From: Aquimarina sp. BL5 | GTDB lineage: Bacteria; Bacteroidota; Bacteroidia; Flavobacteriales; Flavobacteriaceae | DNA length: 64,000 nucleotides | Reading direction: 5' to 3' | NCBI RefSeq assembly: GCF_003443675.1 | Contig: NZ_CP031963.1 | Span: forward strand, 1,945,501 to 2,009,500 | Part shown: positions 1 through 12,600 of the stretch, in pieces | How the letters are laid out: every line of letters begins with the position of its first letter | Position numbering within the stretch: position 1 is the first letter of the stretch | Program-made: the position numbers and the translations under genes | Notes under the pieces: model-generated | The model's input: the letters and a program-made list of their open reading frames with translations, nothing else | What the model was told of the DNA's origin: nothing | Database searches by the model: none

Positions 1-561
1 TTCATCAAAATGGTCTGTTTCTAATAAATTTGGGGCACTCAACCCTACATAAAATTTATCCGTATGATAATAAAATCCAACACCTACATTGGGACTAAAT
101 TTATTATCAATATTTCCATTACCAAAAAGAGGATCTCCTGTTTCAAACTGTGATAGTCTATCAAAATCAACATTTAATAAATGCCCTCCAGCTTTTACTC
201 CAAGACTCAGTTTACCTCGTTCCGAAGTGGGAATTGTATAGGAAAAATCAATATCGAAATATGTTTCATTAGTTGGACCTATTTCATCATTAACTATTGA
301 TAGTCCCAACCCAACTTTATTATTATCACCTATTGGCGTATTTAATGTTAATGTTTGGGTTCTTGGGGCTCCATCTAATCCGACCCATTGACTACGATGC
401 AATCCCATTATACTCATAACTCCTCGACTACCTGCATATGCAGGATTTACGCTAATTGTATTATACATATATTGAGTATACTGAGCATCTTGTTGTGCAA
501 TACCATAGTTTGCTATTAAGCCAAATATAGTCAGCATAAATATTGTTAATAGTCTATTCAT
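1..561 (-). CDS. PorP/SprF family type IX secretion membrane protein (partial, C-terminus off the left edge)
   Basis: The minus-strand frame opens with ATG at 559-561 and stays open to base 1, giving 187 residues. A signal peptide (MNRLLTIFMLTIFGLIANYG, cleaved near IAQ) is followed by QDAQYTQYMYNTISVNPAYA, the hallmark N-terminus of the PorP/SprF family. Alternating polar and hydrophobic stretches rich in Gly fit an outer-membrane beta-barrel. Family members are usually about 300-350 residues, so roughly the last 40% is missing here. The gene starts 55 nt after the stop codon of the giant T9SS adhesin, the same order as sprB-sprF in Flavobacterium johnsoniae, where SprF is needed for SprB to reach the surface. 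By analogy this protein probably serves export or anchoring of its upstream neighbour; that pairing is inference from family and order. Confidence 0.9.
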   Translation of the reverse strand, partial: MNRLLTIFMLTIFGLIANYGIAQQDAQYTQYMYNTISVNPAYAGSRGVMSIMGLHRSQWVGLDGAPRTQTLTLNTPIGDNNKVGLGLSIVNDEIGPTNETYFDIDFSYTIPTSERGKLSLGVKAGGHLLNVDFDRLSQFETGDPLFGNGNIDNKFSPNVGVGFYYHTDKFYVGLSAPNLLETDHFDE

Positions 562-616
562 AAGTATCTTTATTTGATTTAGGGAATAACAAATATATAC
601 TATTCCAAATATAAAT

Positions 617-3600
617 TTATCTGTTTATGTATAAGTAACCTGCTTTATATGTATTCAATCCTCTTGCATTTATATATTCTAAAACGTAGTAATATGTACC
701 TACAGGCAATTCATTTTTCTGAGAAATGGTAACTCTTCCGTTACTAATTCCTTTAAATAATTCTACACCTGGTTGCTCATATCCTTCTTCTTCGAATACT
801 TGGACTCCCCATCTGTTATAAATTCTTAATGTATTATCAGGAAAATTATTCAACCCTACAATTCTAAAATCATCATTAACTCCATCTCCGTTAGGACTAA
901 TTCCCGTATATACAATAATAGGATCATCTTCATCAGTAAATACTCCTTCTATAATAGTTACTGTTTCATCTTCTGCATCACCATCATTATCTAGATCTAC
1001 ATCTGTTGTGTTTATTGGATCATCAGAAAGATCAATAACATCATCTCCATTTGGATCTTGACCAGTCACTGTAGCTTGATTTAATACCTCTCCTAATAAA
1101 ACATCTTCGGCAGTTAAAACGTACGTTGCCGTAAATGTAGTAGTATCTGTTTCACCAACTAATAAATCAATTGGACCACCAGTCAATACAATATCTGTTA
1201 ATGGATCTGTAAGAATAATATTAACAATGTCAACATTACCAGTATTTGTTACTGTAAATGTGTACTGAATCTCGTCACCAACATTAGGCAAGTCGTCTCC
1301 ATTAGCATCTACATAAATACCTGTCTTAGTTAAAGCTAAATTAGGTAACTGTTCTATATCTGTAATTGTCTCATCATTTGTAGGATCATTATCTCCATTA
1401 TCATCCACAGTTTCATCTCCATTATCAGATACATCTATCACAATATCTCCATTCGGATCTTCACCCATTACCGTCGCGCTATTCATTACCTCTCCATTAT
1501 TAATATCATTCTGAGATATTGCATATTCTGCTGTTGCTATACCTTGCTCTCCCGGAGCCAGAGTAGATGGTGTTACAACTAAATTAACACTACCTGTTAA
1601 CATATCATCTATCACAATGTTACTTACTACAACATCCCCTGTATTTGTTACCGTAAACGTATATGTGATAATATCACCGACATTAGATCCGCTAGTTATC
1701 CCCGTTTTAACTAATGTTAATTCGGTATTTATATCTAAAATAGTAACCGTAGGATCATTTGTGGGATCTGAATCCGTAGTACCATCTCCATCCGGAGTCT
1801 CTACTGTCTCATCTCCTGCATCAGAATCATCACTTACATCATCCATGTTTCCTGGACTATCTCCAGTAGCTGTAGCACTATTCTCTATATAACCAGCATC
1901 AATATCCGTTTGTTCAATCGTTTGATTTGCTGTAACCGTTACACTTACTCCCGGTGCTAAAGTTAAAATTGGACTACCAACTATACTTCCTGCATCCGCA
2001 TTGGCATCGGTAACTTCAATATCTGTTAAAGTAACATTCCCTGTGTTAGTAACTACAATATCGTACTCGATAACATCATTCAATACACTTCCTGCAACTC
2101 TTACTGTTTTAATAACACTTAAACTTGGTGCTGGTGTCAAGGTAGTAACCGTAGGATCGTTTGTAGGATCTGAATCCGTAGTACCATCTCCGTTTGGAGT
2201 CTCTACTGTCTCATCTCCTGCATCAGAATCATCACTTACATCATCCGTGTTTCCTGGACTATCTCCAGTAGCTGTAGCACTATTCTCTATATAACCAGCA
2301 TCAATATCCGTTTGTTGAATCGTTTGGTTTGCTGTAACCGTTACACTAACTCCTGGTGCTAAAGTTAAAATTGGACTACCAACTATACTTCCTGAATCGG
2401 CATTAGCATCGGTAACTTCAATATCTGTTAAAGTAACATTCCCTGTGTTAGTAACTACAATATCGTACTCGATAACATCATTCAATACACTTCCTGCAAC
2501 TCTTACTGTTTTAATAACACTTAAACTTGGAGCCGGTGTCAAGGTAGTAACCGTAGGATCGTTTGTAGGATCTGAATCCGTAGTACCATCTCCATTTGGA
2601 GTCTCTACTGTCTCATCTCCTGCATCAGAATCATCACTTACATCATCCGTGTTTCCTGGACTATCTCCAGTAGCTGTAGCACTATTCTCTATATAACCAG
2701 CATCAATATCCGTTTGTTCAATCGTTTGATTTGCAGTAACCGTTACACTAACTCCTGGTGCTAAAGTTAAAATTGGACTACCAACTATACTTCCTGCATC
2801 CGCATTAGCATCGGTAACTTCAATATCTGTTAAAGTAACATTCCCTGTGTTAGTAACTACAATATCGTACTCGATAACATCATTCAATACACTTCCTGCA
2901 ACTCTTACTGTTTTAATAACACTTAAACTTGGTGCTGGTGTCAAGGTAGTAACCGTAGGATCGTTTGTAGGATCTGAATCCGTAGTACCATCTCCATCTG
3001 GAGTCTCTACTGTCTCATCTCCAGCATCAGAATCATCACTTACATCATCCGTGTTTCCTGGACTATCTCCAGTAGCTGTAGCACTATTCTCTATATAACC
3101 AGCATCAATATCCGTTTGTTCAATCGTTTGATTTGCTGTAACCGTTACACTAACTCCCGGTGCTAAAGTTAAAATTGGACTACCAACTATACTTCCTGCA
3201 TCGGCATTGGCATCGGTAACTTCAATATCTGTTAAAGTAACATTCCCTGTGTTAGTAACTACAATATCGTACTCGATAACATCATTCAATACACTTCCTG
3301 CAACTCTTACTGTTTTAATAACACTTAAACTTGGTGCTGGTGTCAAGGTAGTAACCGTAGGATCGTTTGTAGGATCTGAATCCGTAGTACCATCTCCGTT
3401 TGGAGTCTCTACTGTCTCATCTCCTGCATCAGAATCATCACTTACATCATCCGTGTTTCCTGGACTATCTCCAGTAGCTGTAGCACTATTCTCTATATAA
3501 CCAGCATCAATATCCGTTTGTTCAATCGTTTGGTTTGCTGTAACCGTTACACTAACTCCTGGTGCTAAAGTTAAAATTGGACTACCAACTATACTTCCTG

Positions 3601-6600
3601 CATCGGCATTAGCATCGGTAACTTCAATATCTGTTAAAGTAACATTACCTGTGTTAGTAACTACAATATCGTACTCGATAACATCATTCAATACACTTCC
3701 TGCAACTCTTACTGTTTTAATAACACTTAAACTTGGTGCTGGTGTCAAGGTAGTAACCGTAGGATCGTTTGTAGGATCTGAATCCGTAGTACCATCTCCA
3801 TCTGGAGTCTCTACTGTCTCATCTCCAGCATCAGAATCATCACTTACATCATCCGTGTTTCCTGGACTATCTCCAGTAGCTGTAGCACTATTCTCTATAT
3901 AACCAGCATCAATATCCGTTTGTTCAATCGTTTGATTTGCAGTAACCGTTACACTAACTCCTGGTGCTAAAGTTAAAATTGGACTACCAACTATACTTCC
4001 TGCATCGGCATTGGCATCGGTAACTTCAATATCTGTTAAAGTAACATTCCCTGTGTTAGTAACTACAATATCGTACTCGATAACATCATTCAATACACTT
4101 CCTGCAACTCTTACTGTTTTAATAACACTTAAACTTGGAGCCGGTGTCAAGGTAGTAACCGTAGGATCGTTTGTAGGATCTGAATCCGTAGTACCATCTC
4201 CATTTGGAGTCTCTACTGTCTCATCTCCTGCATCAGAATCATCACTTACATCATCCGTGTTTCCTGGACTATCTCCAGTAGCTGTAGCACTATTCTCTAT
4301 ATAACCAGCATCAATATCCGTTTGTTCAATCGTTTGATTTGCTGTAACCGTTACACTAACTCCTGGTGCTAAAGTTAAAATTGGACTACCAACTATACTT
4401 CCTGCATCGGCATTGGCATCGGTAACTTCAATATCTGTTAAAGTAACATTCCCTGTGTTAGTAACTACAATATCGTACTCGATAACATCATTCAATACAC
4501 TTCCTGCAACTCTTACTGTTTTAATAACACTTAAACTTGGTGCTGGTGTCAAGGTAGTAACCGTAGGATCGTTTGTAGGATCTGAATCCGTAGTACCATC
4601 TCCATCTGGAGTCTCTACTGTCTCATCTCCAGCATCAGAATCATCACTTACATCATCCGTGTTTCCTGGACTATCTCCAGTAGCTGTAGCACTATTCTCT
4701 ATATAACCAGCATCAATATCCGTTTGTTCAATCGTTTGATTTGCAGTAACCGTTACACTAACTCCTGGTGCTAAAGTTAAAATTGGACTACCAACTATAC
4801 TTCCTGCATCGGCATTGGCATCGGTAACTTCAATATCTGTTAAAGTAACATTCCCTGTGTTAGTAACTACAATATCGTACTCGATAACATCATTCAATAC
4901 ACTTCCTGCAACTCTTACTGTTTTAATAACACTTAAACTTGGAGCCGGTGTCAAGGTAGTAACCGTAGGATCGTTTGTAGGATCTGAATCCGTAGTACCA
5001 TCTCCATTTGGAGTCTCTACTGTCTCATCTCCTGCATCAGAATCATCACTTACATCATCCGTGTTTCCTGGACTATCTCCAGTAGCTGTAGCACTATTCT
5101 CTATATAACCAGCATCAATATCCGTTTGTTCAATCGTTTGATTTGCTGTAACCGTTACACTAACTCCTGGTGCTAAAGTTAAAATTGGACTACCAACTAT
5201 ACTTCCTGAATCGGCATTGGCATCGGTAACTTCAATATCTGTTAAAGTAACATTCCCTGTGTTAGTAACTACAATATCGTACTCGATAACATCATTCAAT
5301 ACACTTCCTGCAACTCTTACTGTTTTAATAACACTTAAACTTGGAGCCGGTGTCAAGGTAGTAACCGTAGGATCGTTTGTAGGATCTGAATCCGTAGTAC
5401 CATCTCCATCTGGAGTCTCTACTGTCTCATCTCCAGCATCAGAATCATCACTTACATCATCCGTGTTTCCTGGACTATCTCCAGTAGCTGTAGCACTATT
5501 CTCTATATAACCAGCATCAATATCCGTTTGTTCAATCGTTTGATTTGCTGTAACCGTTACACTAACTCCTGGTGCTAAAGTTAAAATTGGACTACCAACT
5601 ATACTTCCTGCATCGGCATTGGCATCGGTAACTTCAATATCTGTTAAAGTAACATTCCCTGTGTTAGTAACTACAATATCGTACTCGATAACATCATTCA
5701 ATACACTTCCTGCAACTCTTACTGTTTTAATAACGCTTAATTCTGCCAATAATACTATATCTGTATCTGTAACGGCAACAGGATCATTACCTGATGCATC
5801 TAAAACATCATCATAAGTAACCGTAACTGTATCACCTGCCTGAGTGTTGAATGTACCATCATCATCTGTACCTGCCGCTGTACCAAAAGTAGTAGCAACA
5901 GTACCTGTAAAAATACCTGTGTCAGGACCTGTCTCTGTTAAGGTAATTGTCTCGTTCTCTCCGGTAACATCATTAACAACCTCGACAATAATTGTCTCTG
6001 CAACTCCAGAATCCGTGTTTAAATCATTATCCGTAACTGTAATATCTAAAGTGTCTCCTGGAACACTCGTATCTGTAATATCAACTGTACCTGTAACTCC
6101 TCCAACTACTATATCTGTATCTGTAACAGCAACAGGATCATTACCTGATGCATCTAAAACATCATCATAAGTAACCGTAACTGTATCACCTGCCTGAGTG
6201 TTGAATGTACCATCATCATCTGTACCTGCTGCTGTACCAAAAGTAGTAGCAACAGTACCTGTGAAAATACCTGTGTCAGGACCTGTCTCTGTTAAGGTAA
6301 TTGTCTCGTTCTCTCCGGTAACATCATTAACAACCTCGACAATAATTGTCTCTGCAACTCCAGAATCCGTGTTTAAATCATTATCCGTAACTGTAATATC
6401 TAAAGTGTCTCCTGGAACACTCGTATCTGTAATATCAACTGTACCTGTAACTCCTCCAACTACTATATCTGTATCTGTAACAGCAACAGGATCATTACCT
6501 GATGCATCTAAAACATCATCATAAGTAACCGTAACTGTATCACCTGCCTGAGTGTTGAATGTACCATCATCATCTGTACCTGCTGCTGTACCAAAAGTAG

Positions 6601-9600
6601 TAGCAACAGTACCTGTGAAAATACCTGTGTCAGGACCTGTCTCTGTTAAGGTAATTGTCTCGTTCTCTCCGGTAACATCATTAACAACCTCGACAATAAT
6701 TGTCTCTGCAACTCCAGAATCCGTGTTTAAATCATTATCCGTAACTGTAATATCTAAAGTGTCTCCTGGAACACTCGTATCTGTAATATCAACTGTACCT
6801 GTAACTCCTCCAACTACTATATCTGTATCTGTAACGGCAACAGGATCATTACCTGATGCATCTAAAACATCATCATAAGTAACCGTAACTGTATCACCTG
6901 CCTGAGTGTTGAATGTACCATCATCATCTGTACCTGCTGCTGTACCAAAAGTAGTAGCAACAGTACCTGTGAAAATACCTGTGTCAGGACCTGTCTCTGT
7001 TAAGGTAATTGTCTCGTTCTCTCCGGTAACATCATTAACAACCTCGACAATAATTGTCTCTGCAACTCCAGAATCCGTGTTTAAATCATTATCCGTAACT
7101 GTAATATCTAAAGTGTCTCCCGGAACACTCGTATCTGTAATATCAACTGTACCTGTAACTCCTCCAACTACTATATCTGTATCTGTAACAGCAACAGGAT
7201 CATTACCTGATGCATCTAAAACATCATCATAAGTAACCGTAACTGTATCACCTGCCTGAGTGTTGAATGTACCATCATCATCTGTACCTGCTGCTGTACC
7301 AAAAGTAGTAGCAACAGTACCTGTGAAAATACCTGTGTCAGGACCTGTCTCTGTTAAGGTAATTGTCTCGTTCTCTCCGGTAACATCATTAACAACCTCG
7401 ACAATAATTGTCTCTGCAACTCCAGAATCCGTGTTTAAATCATTATCCGTAACTGTAATATCTAAAGTGTCTCCTGGAACACTCGTATCTGTAATATCAA
7501 CTGTACCTGTAACTCCTCCAACTACTATATCTGTATCTGTAACAGCAACAGGATCATTACCTGATGCATCTAAAACATCATCATAAGTAACCGTAACTGT
7601 ATCACCTGCCTGAGTGTTGAATGTACCATCATCATCTGTACCTGCTGCTGTACCAAAAGTAGTAGCAACAGTACCTGTGAAAATACCTGTGTCAGGACCT
7701 GTCTCTGTTAAGGTAATTGTCTCGTTCTCTCCGGTAACATCATTAACAACCTCGACAATAATTGTCTCTGCAACTCCAGAATCCGTGTTTAAATCATTAT
7801 CCGTAACTGTAATATCTAAAGTGTCTCCTGGAACACTCGTATCTGTAATATCAACTGTACCTGTAACTCCTCCAACTACTATATCTGTATCTGTAACGGC
7901 AACAGGATCATTACCTGATGCATCTAAAACATCATCATAAGTAACCGTAACTGTATCACCTGCCTGAGTGTTGAATGTACCATCATCATCTGTACCTGCT
8001 GCTGTACCAAAAGTAGTAGCAACAGTACCTGTGAAAATACCTGTGTCAGGACCTGTCTCTGTTAAGGTAATTGTCTCGTTCTCTCCGGTAACATCATTAA
8101 CAACCTCGACAATAATTGTCTCTGCAACTCCAGAATCCGTGTTTAAATCATTATCCGTAACTGTAATATCTAAAGTGTCTCCCGGAACACTCGTATCTGT
8201 AATATCAACTGTACCTGTAACTCCTCCAACTACTATATCTGTATCTGTAACAGCAACAGGATCATTACCTGATGCATCTAAAACATCATCATAAGTAACC
8301 GTAACTGTATCACCTGCCTGAGTGTTGAATGTACCATCATCATCTGTACCTGCTGCTGTACCAAAAGTAGTAGCAACAGTACCTGTGAAAATACCTGTGT
8401 CAGGACCTGTCTCTGTTAAGGTAATTGTCTCGTTCTCTCCGGTAACATCATTAACAACCTCGACAATAATTGTCTCTGCAACTCCAGAATCCGTGTTTAA
8501 ATCATTATCCGTAACTGTAATATCTAAAGTGTCTCCTGGAACACTCGTATCTGTAATATCAACTGTACCTGTAACTCCTCCAACTACTATATCTGTATCT
8601 GTAACGGCAACAGGATCATTACCTGATGCATCTAAAACATCATCATAAGTAACCGTAACTGTATCACCTGCCTGAGTGTTGAATGTACCATCATCATCTG
8701 TACCTGCTGCTGTACCAAAAGTAGTAGCAACAGTACCTGTGAAAATACCTGTGTCAGGACCTGTCTCTGTTAAGGTAATTGTCTCGTTCTCTCCGGTAAC
8801 ATCATTAACAACCTCGACAATAATTGTCTCTGCAACTCCAGAATCCGTGTTTAAATCATTATCCGTAACTGTAATATCTAAAGTGTCTCCTGGAACACTC
8901 GTATCTGTAATATCAACTGTACCTGTAACTCCTCCAACTACTATATCTGTATCTGTAACGGCAACAGGATCATTACCTGATGCATCTAAAACATCATCAT
9001 AAGTAACCGTAACTGTATCACCTGCCTGAGTGTTGAATGTACCATCATCATCTGTACCTGCCGCTGTACCAAAAGTAGTAGCAACAGTACCTGTGAAAAT
9101 ACCTGTGTCAGGACCTGTCTCTGTTAAGGTAATTGTCTCGTTCTCTCCGGTAACATCATTAACAACCTCGACAATAATTGTCTCTGCAACTCCAGAATCC
9201 GTGTTTAAATCATTATCCGTAACTGTAATATCTAAAGTGTCTCCTGGAACACTCGTATCTGTAATATCAACTGTACCTGTAACTCCTCCAACTACTATAT
9301 CTGTATCTGTAACAGCAACAGGATCATTACCTGATGCATCTAAAACATCATCATAAGTAACCGTAACTGTATCACCTGCCTGAGTGTTGAATGTACCATC
9401 ATCATCTGTACCTGCTGCTGTACCAAAAGTAGTAGCAACAGTACCTGTGAAAACACCTGTGTCAGGACCTGTCTCTGTTAAGGTAATTGTCTCGTTCTCT
9501 CCGGTAACATCATTAACAACCTCGACAATAATTGTCTCTGCAACTCCAGAATCCGTGTTTAAATCATTATCCGTAACTGTAATATCTAAAGTGTCTCCCG

Positions 9601-12600
9601 GAACACTCGTATCTGTAATATCAACTGTACCTGTAACTCCTCCAACTACTATATCTGTATCTGTAACGGCAACAGGATCATTACCTGATGCATCTAAAAC
9701 ATCATCATAAGTAACCGTAACTGTATCACCTGCCTGAGTGTTGAATGTACCATCATCATCTGTACCTGCCGCTGTACCAAAAGTAGTAGCAACAGTACCT
9801 GTGAAAATACCTGTGTCAGGACCTGTCTCTGTTAAGGTAATTGTCTCGTTCTCTCCGGTAACATCATTAACAACCTCGACAATAATTGTCTCTGCAACTC
9901 CAGAATCCGTGTTTAAATCATTATCCGTAACTGTAATATCTAAAGTGTCTCCTGGAACACTCGTATCTGTAATATCAACTGTACCTGTAACTCCTCCAAC
10001 TACTATATCTGTATCTGTAACAGCAACAGGATCATTACCTGATGCATCTAAAACATCATCATAAGTAACCGTAACTGTATCACCTGCCTGAGTGTTGAAT
10101 GTACCATCATCATCTGTACCTGCTGCTGTACCAAAAGTAGTAGCAACAGTACCTGTGAAAATACCTGTGTCAGGACCTGTCTCTGTTAAGGTAATTGTCT
10201 CGTTCTCTCCGGTAACATCATTAACAACCTCGACAATAATTGTCTCTGCAACTCCAGAATCCGTGTTTAAATCATTATCCGTAACTGTAATATCTAAAGT
10301 GTCTCCTGGAACACTCGTATCTGTAATATCAACTGTACCTGTAACTCCTCCAACTACTATATCTGTATCTGTAACGGCAACAGGATCATTACCTGATGCA
10401 TCTAAAACATCATCATAAGTAACCGTAACTGTATCACCTGCCTGAGTGTTGAATGTACCATCATCATCTGTACCTGCCGCTGTACCAAAAGTAGTAGCAA
10501 CAGTACCTGTGAAAATACCTGTGTCAGGACCTGTCTCTGTTAAGGTAATTGTCTCGTTCTCTCCGGTAACATCATTAACAACCTCGACAATAATTGTCTC
10601 TGCAACTCCAGAATCCGTGTTTAAATCATTATCCGTAACTGTAATATCTAAAGTGTCTCCTGGAACACTCGTATCTGTAATATCAACTGTACCTGTAACT
10701 CCTCCAACTACTATATCTGTATCTGTAACAGCAACAGGATCATTACCTGATGCATCTAAAACATCATCATAAGTAACCGTAACTGTATCACCTGCCTGAG
10801 TGTTGAATGTACCATCATCATCTGTACCTGCCGCTGTACCAAAAGTAGTAGCAACAGTACCTGTGAAAACACCTGTGTCAGGACCTGTCTCTGTTAAGGT
10901 AATTGTCTCGTTCTCTCCGGTAACATCATTAACAACCTCGACAATAATTGTCTCTGCAACTCCAGAATCCGTGTTTAAATCATTATCCGTAACTGTAATA
11001 TCTAAAGTGTCTCCCGGAACACTCGTATCTGTAATATCAACTGTACCTGTAACTCCTCCAACTACTATATCTGTATCTGTAACAGCAACAGGATCATTAC
11101 CTGATGCATCTAAAACATCATCATAAGTAACCGTAACTGTATCACCTGCCTGAGTGTTGAATGTACCATCATCATCTGTACCTGCCGCTGTACCAAAAGT
11201 AGTAGCAACAGTACCTGTAAAAATACCTGTGTCAGGACCTGTCTCTGTTAAGGTAATTGTCTCGTTCTCTCCGGTAACATCATTAACAACCTCGACAATA
11301 ATTGTCTCTGCAACTCCAGAATCCGTGTTTAAATCATTATCCGTAACTGTAATATCTAAAGTGTCTCCTGGAACACTCGTATCTGTAATATCAACTGTAC
11401 CTGTAACTCCTCCAACTACTATATCTGTATCTGTAACAGCAACAGGATCATTACCTGATGCATCTAAAACATCATCATAAGTAACCGTAACTGTATCACC
11501 TGCCTGAGTGTTGAATGTACCATCATCATCTGTACCTGCTGCTGTACCAAAAGTAGTAGCAACAGTACCTGTGAAAATACCTGTGTCAGGACCTGTCTCT
11601 GTTAAGGTAATTGTCTCGTTCTCTCCGGTAACATCATTAACAACCTCGACAATAATTGTCTCTGCAACTCCAGAATCCGTGTTTAAATCATTATCCGTAA
11701 CTGTAATATCTAAAGTGTCTCCTGGAACACTCGTATCTGTAATATCAACTGTACCTGTAACTCCTCCAACTACTATATCTGTATCTGTAACAGCAACAGG
11801 ATCATTACCTGATGCATCTAAAACATCATCATAAGTAACCGTAACTGTATCACCTGCCTGAGTGTTGAATGTACCATCATCATCTGTACCTGCTGCTGTA
11901 CCAAAAGTAGTAGCAACAGTACCTGTGAAAATACCTGTGTCAGGACCTGTCTCTGTTAAGGTAATTGTCTCGTTCTCTCCGGTAACATCATTAACAACCT
12001 CGACAATAATTGTCTCTGCAACTCCAGAATCCGTGTTTAAATCATTATCCGTAACTGTAATATCTAAAGTGTCTCCTGGAACACTCGTATCTGTAATATC
12101 AACTGTACCTGTAACTCCTCCAACTACTATATCTGTATCTGTAACGGCAACAGGATCATTACCTGATGCATCTAAAACATCATCATAAGTAACCGTAACT
12201 GTATCACCTGCCTGAGTGTTGAATGTACCATCATCATCTGTACCTGCTGCTGTACCAAAAGTAGTAGCAACAGTACCTGTGAAAATACCTGTGTCAGGAC
12301 CTGTCTCTGTTAAGGTAATTGTCTCGTTCTCTCCGGTAACATCATTAACAACCTCGACAATAATTGTCTCTGCAACTCCAGAATCCGTGTTTAAATCATT
12401 ATCCGTAACTGTAATATCTAAAGTGTCTCCCGGAACACTCGTATCTGTAATATCAACTGTACCTGTAACTCCTCCAACTACTATATCTGTATCTGTAACA
12501 GCAACAGGATCATTACCTGATGCATCTAAAACATCATCATAAGTAACCGTAACTGTATCACCTGCCTGAGTGTTGAATGTACCATCATCATCTGTACCTG

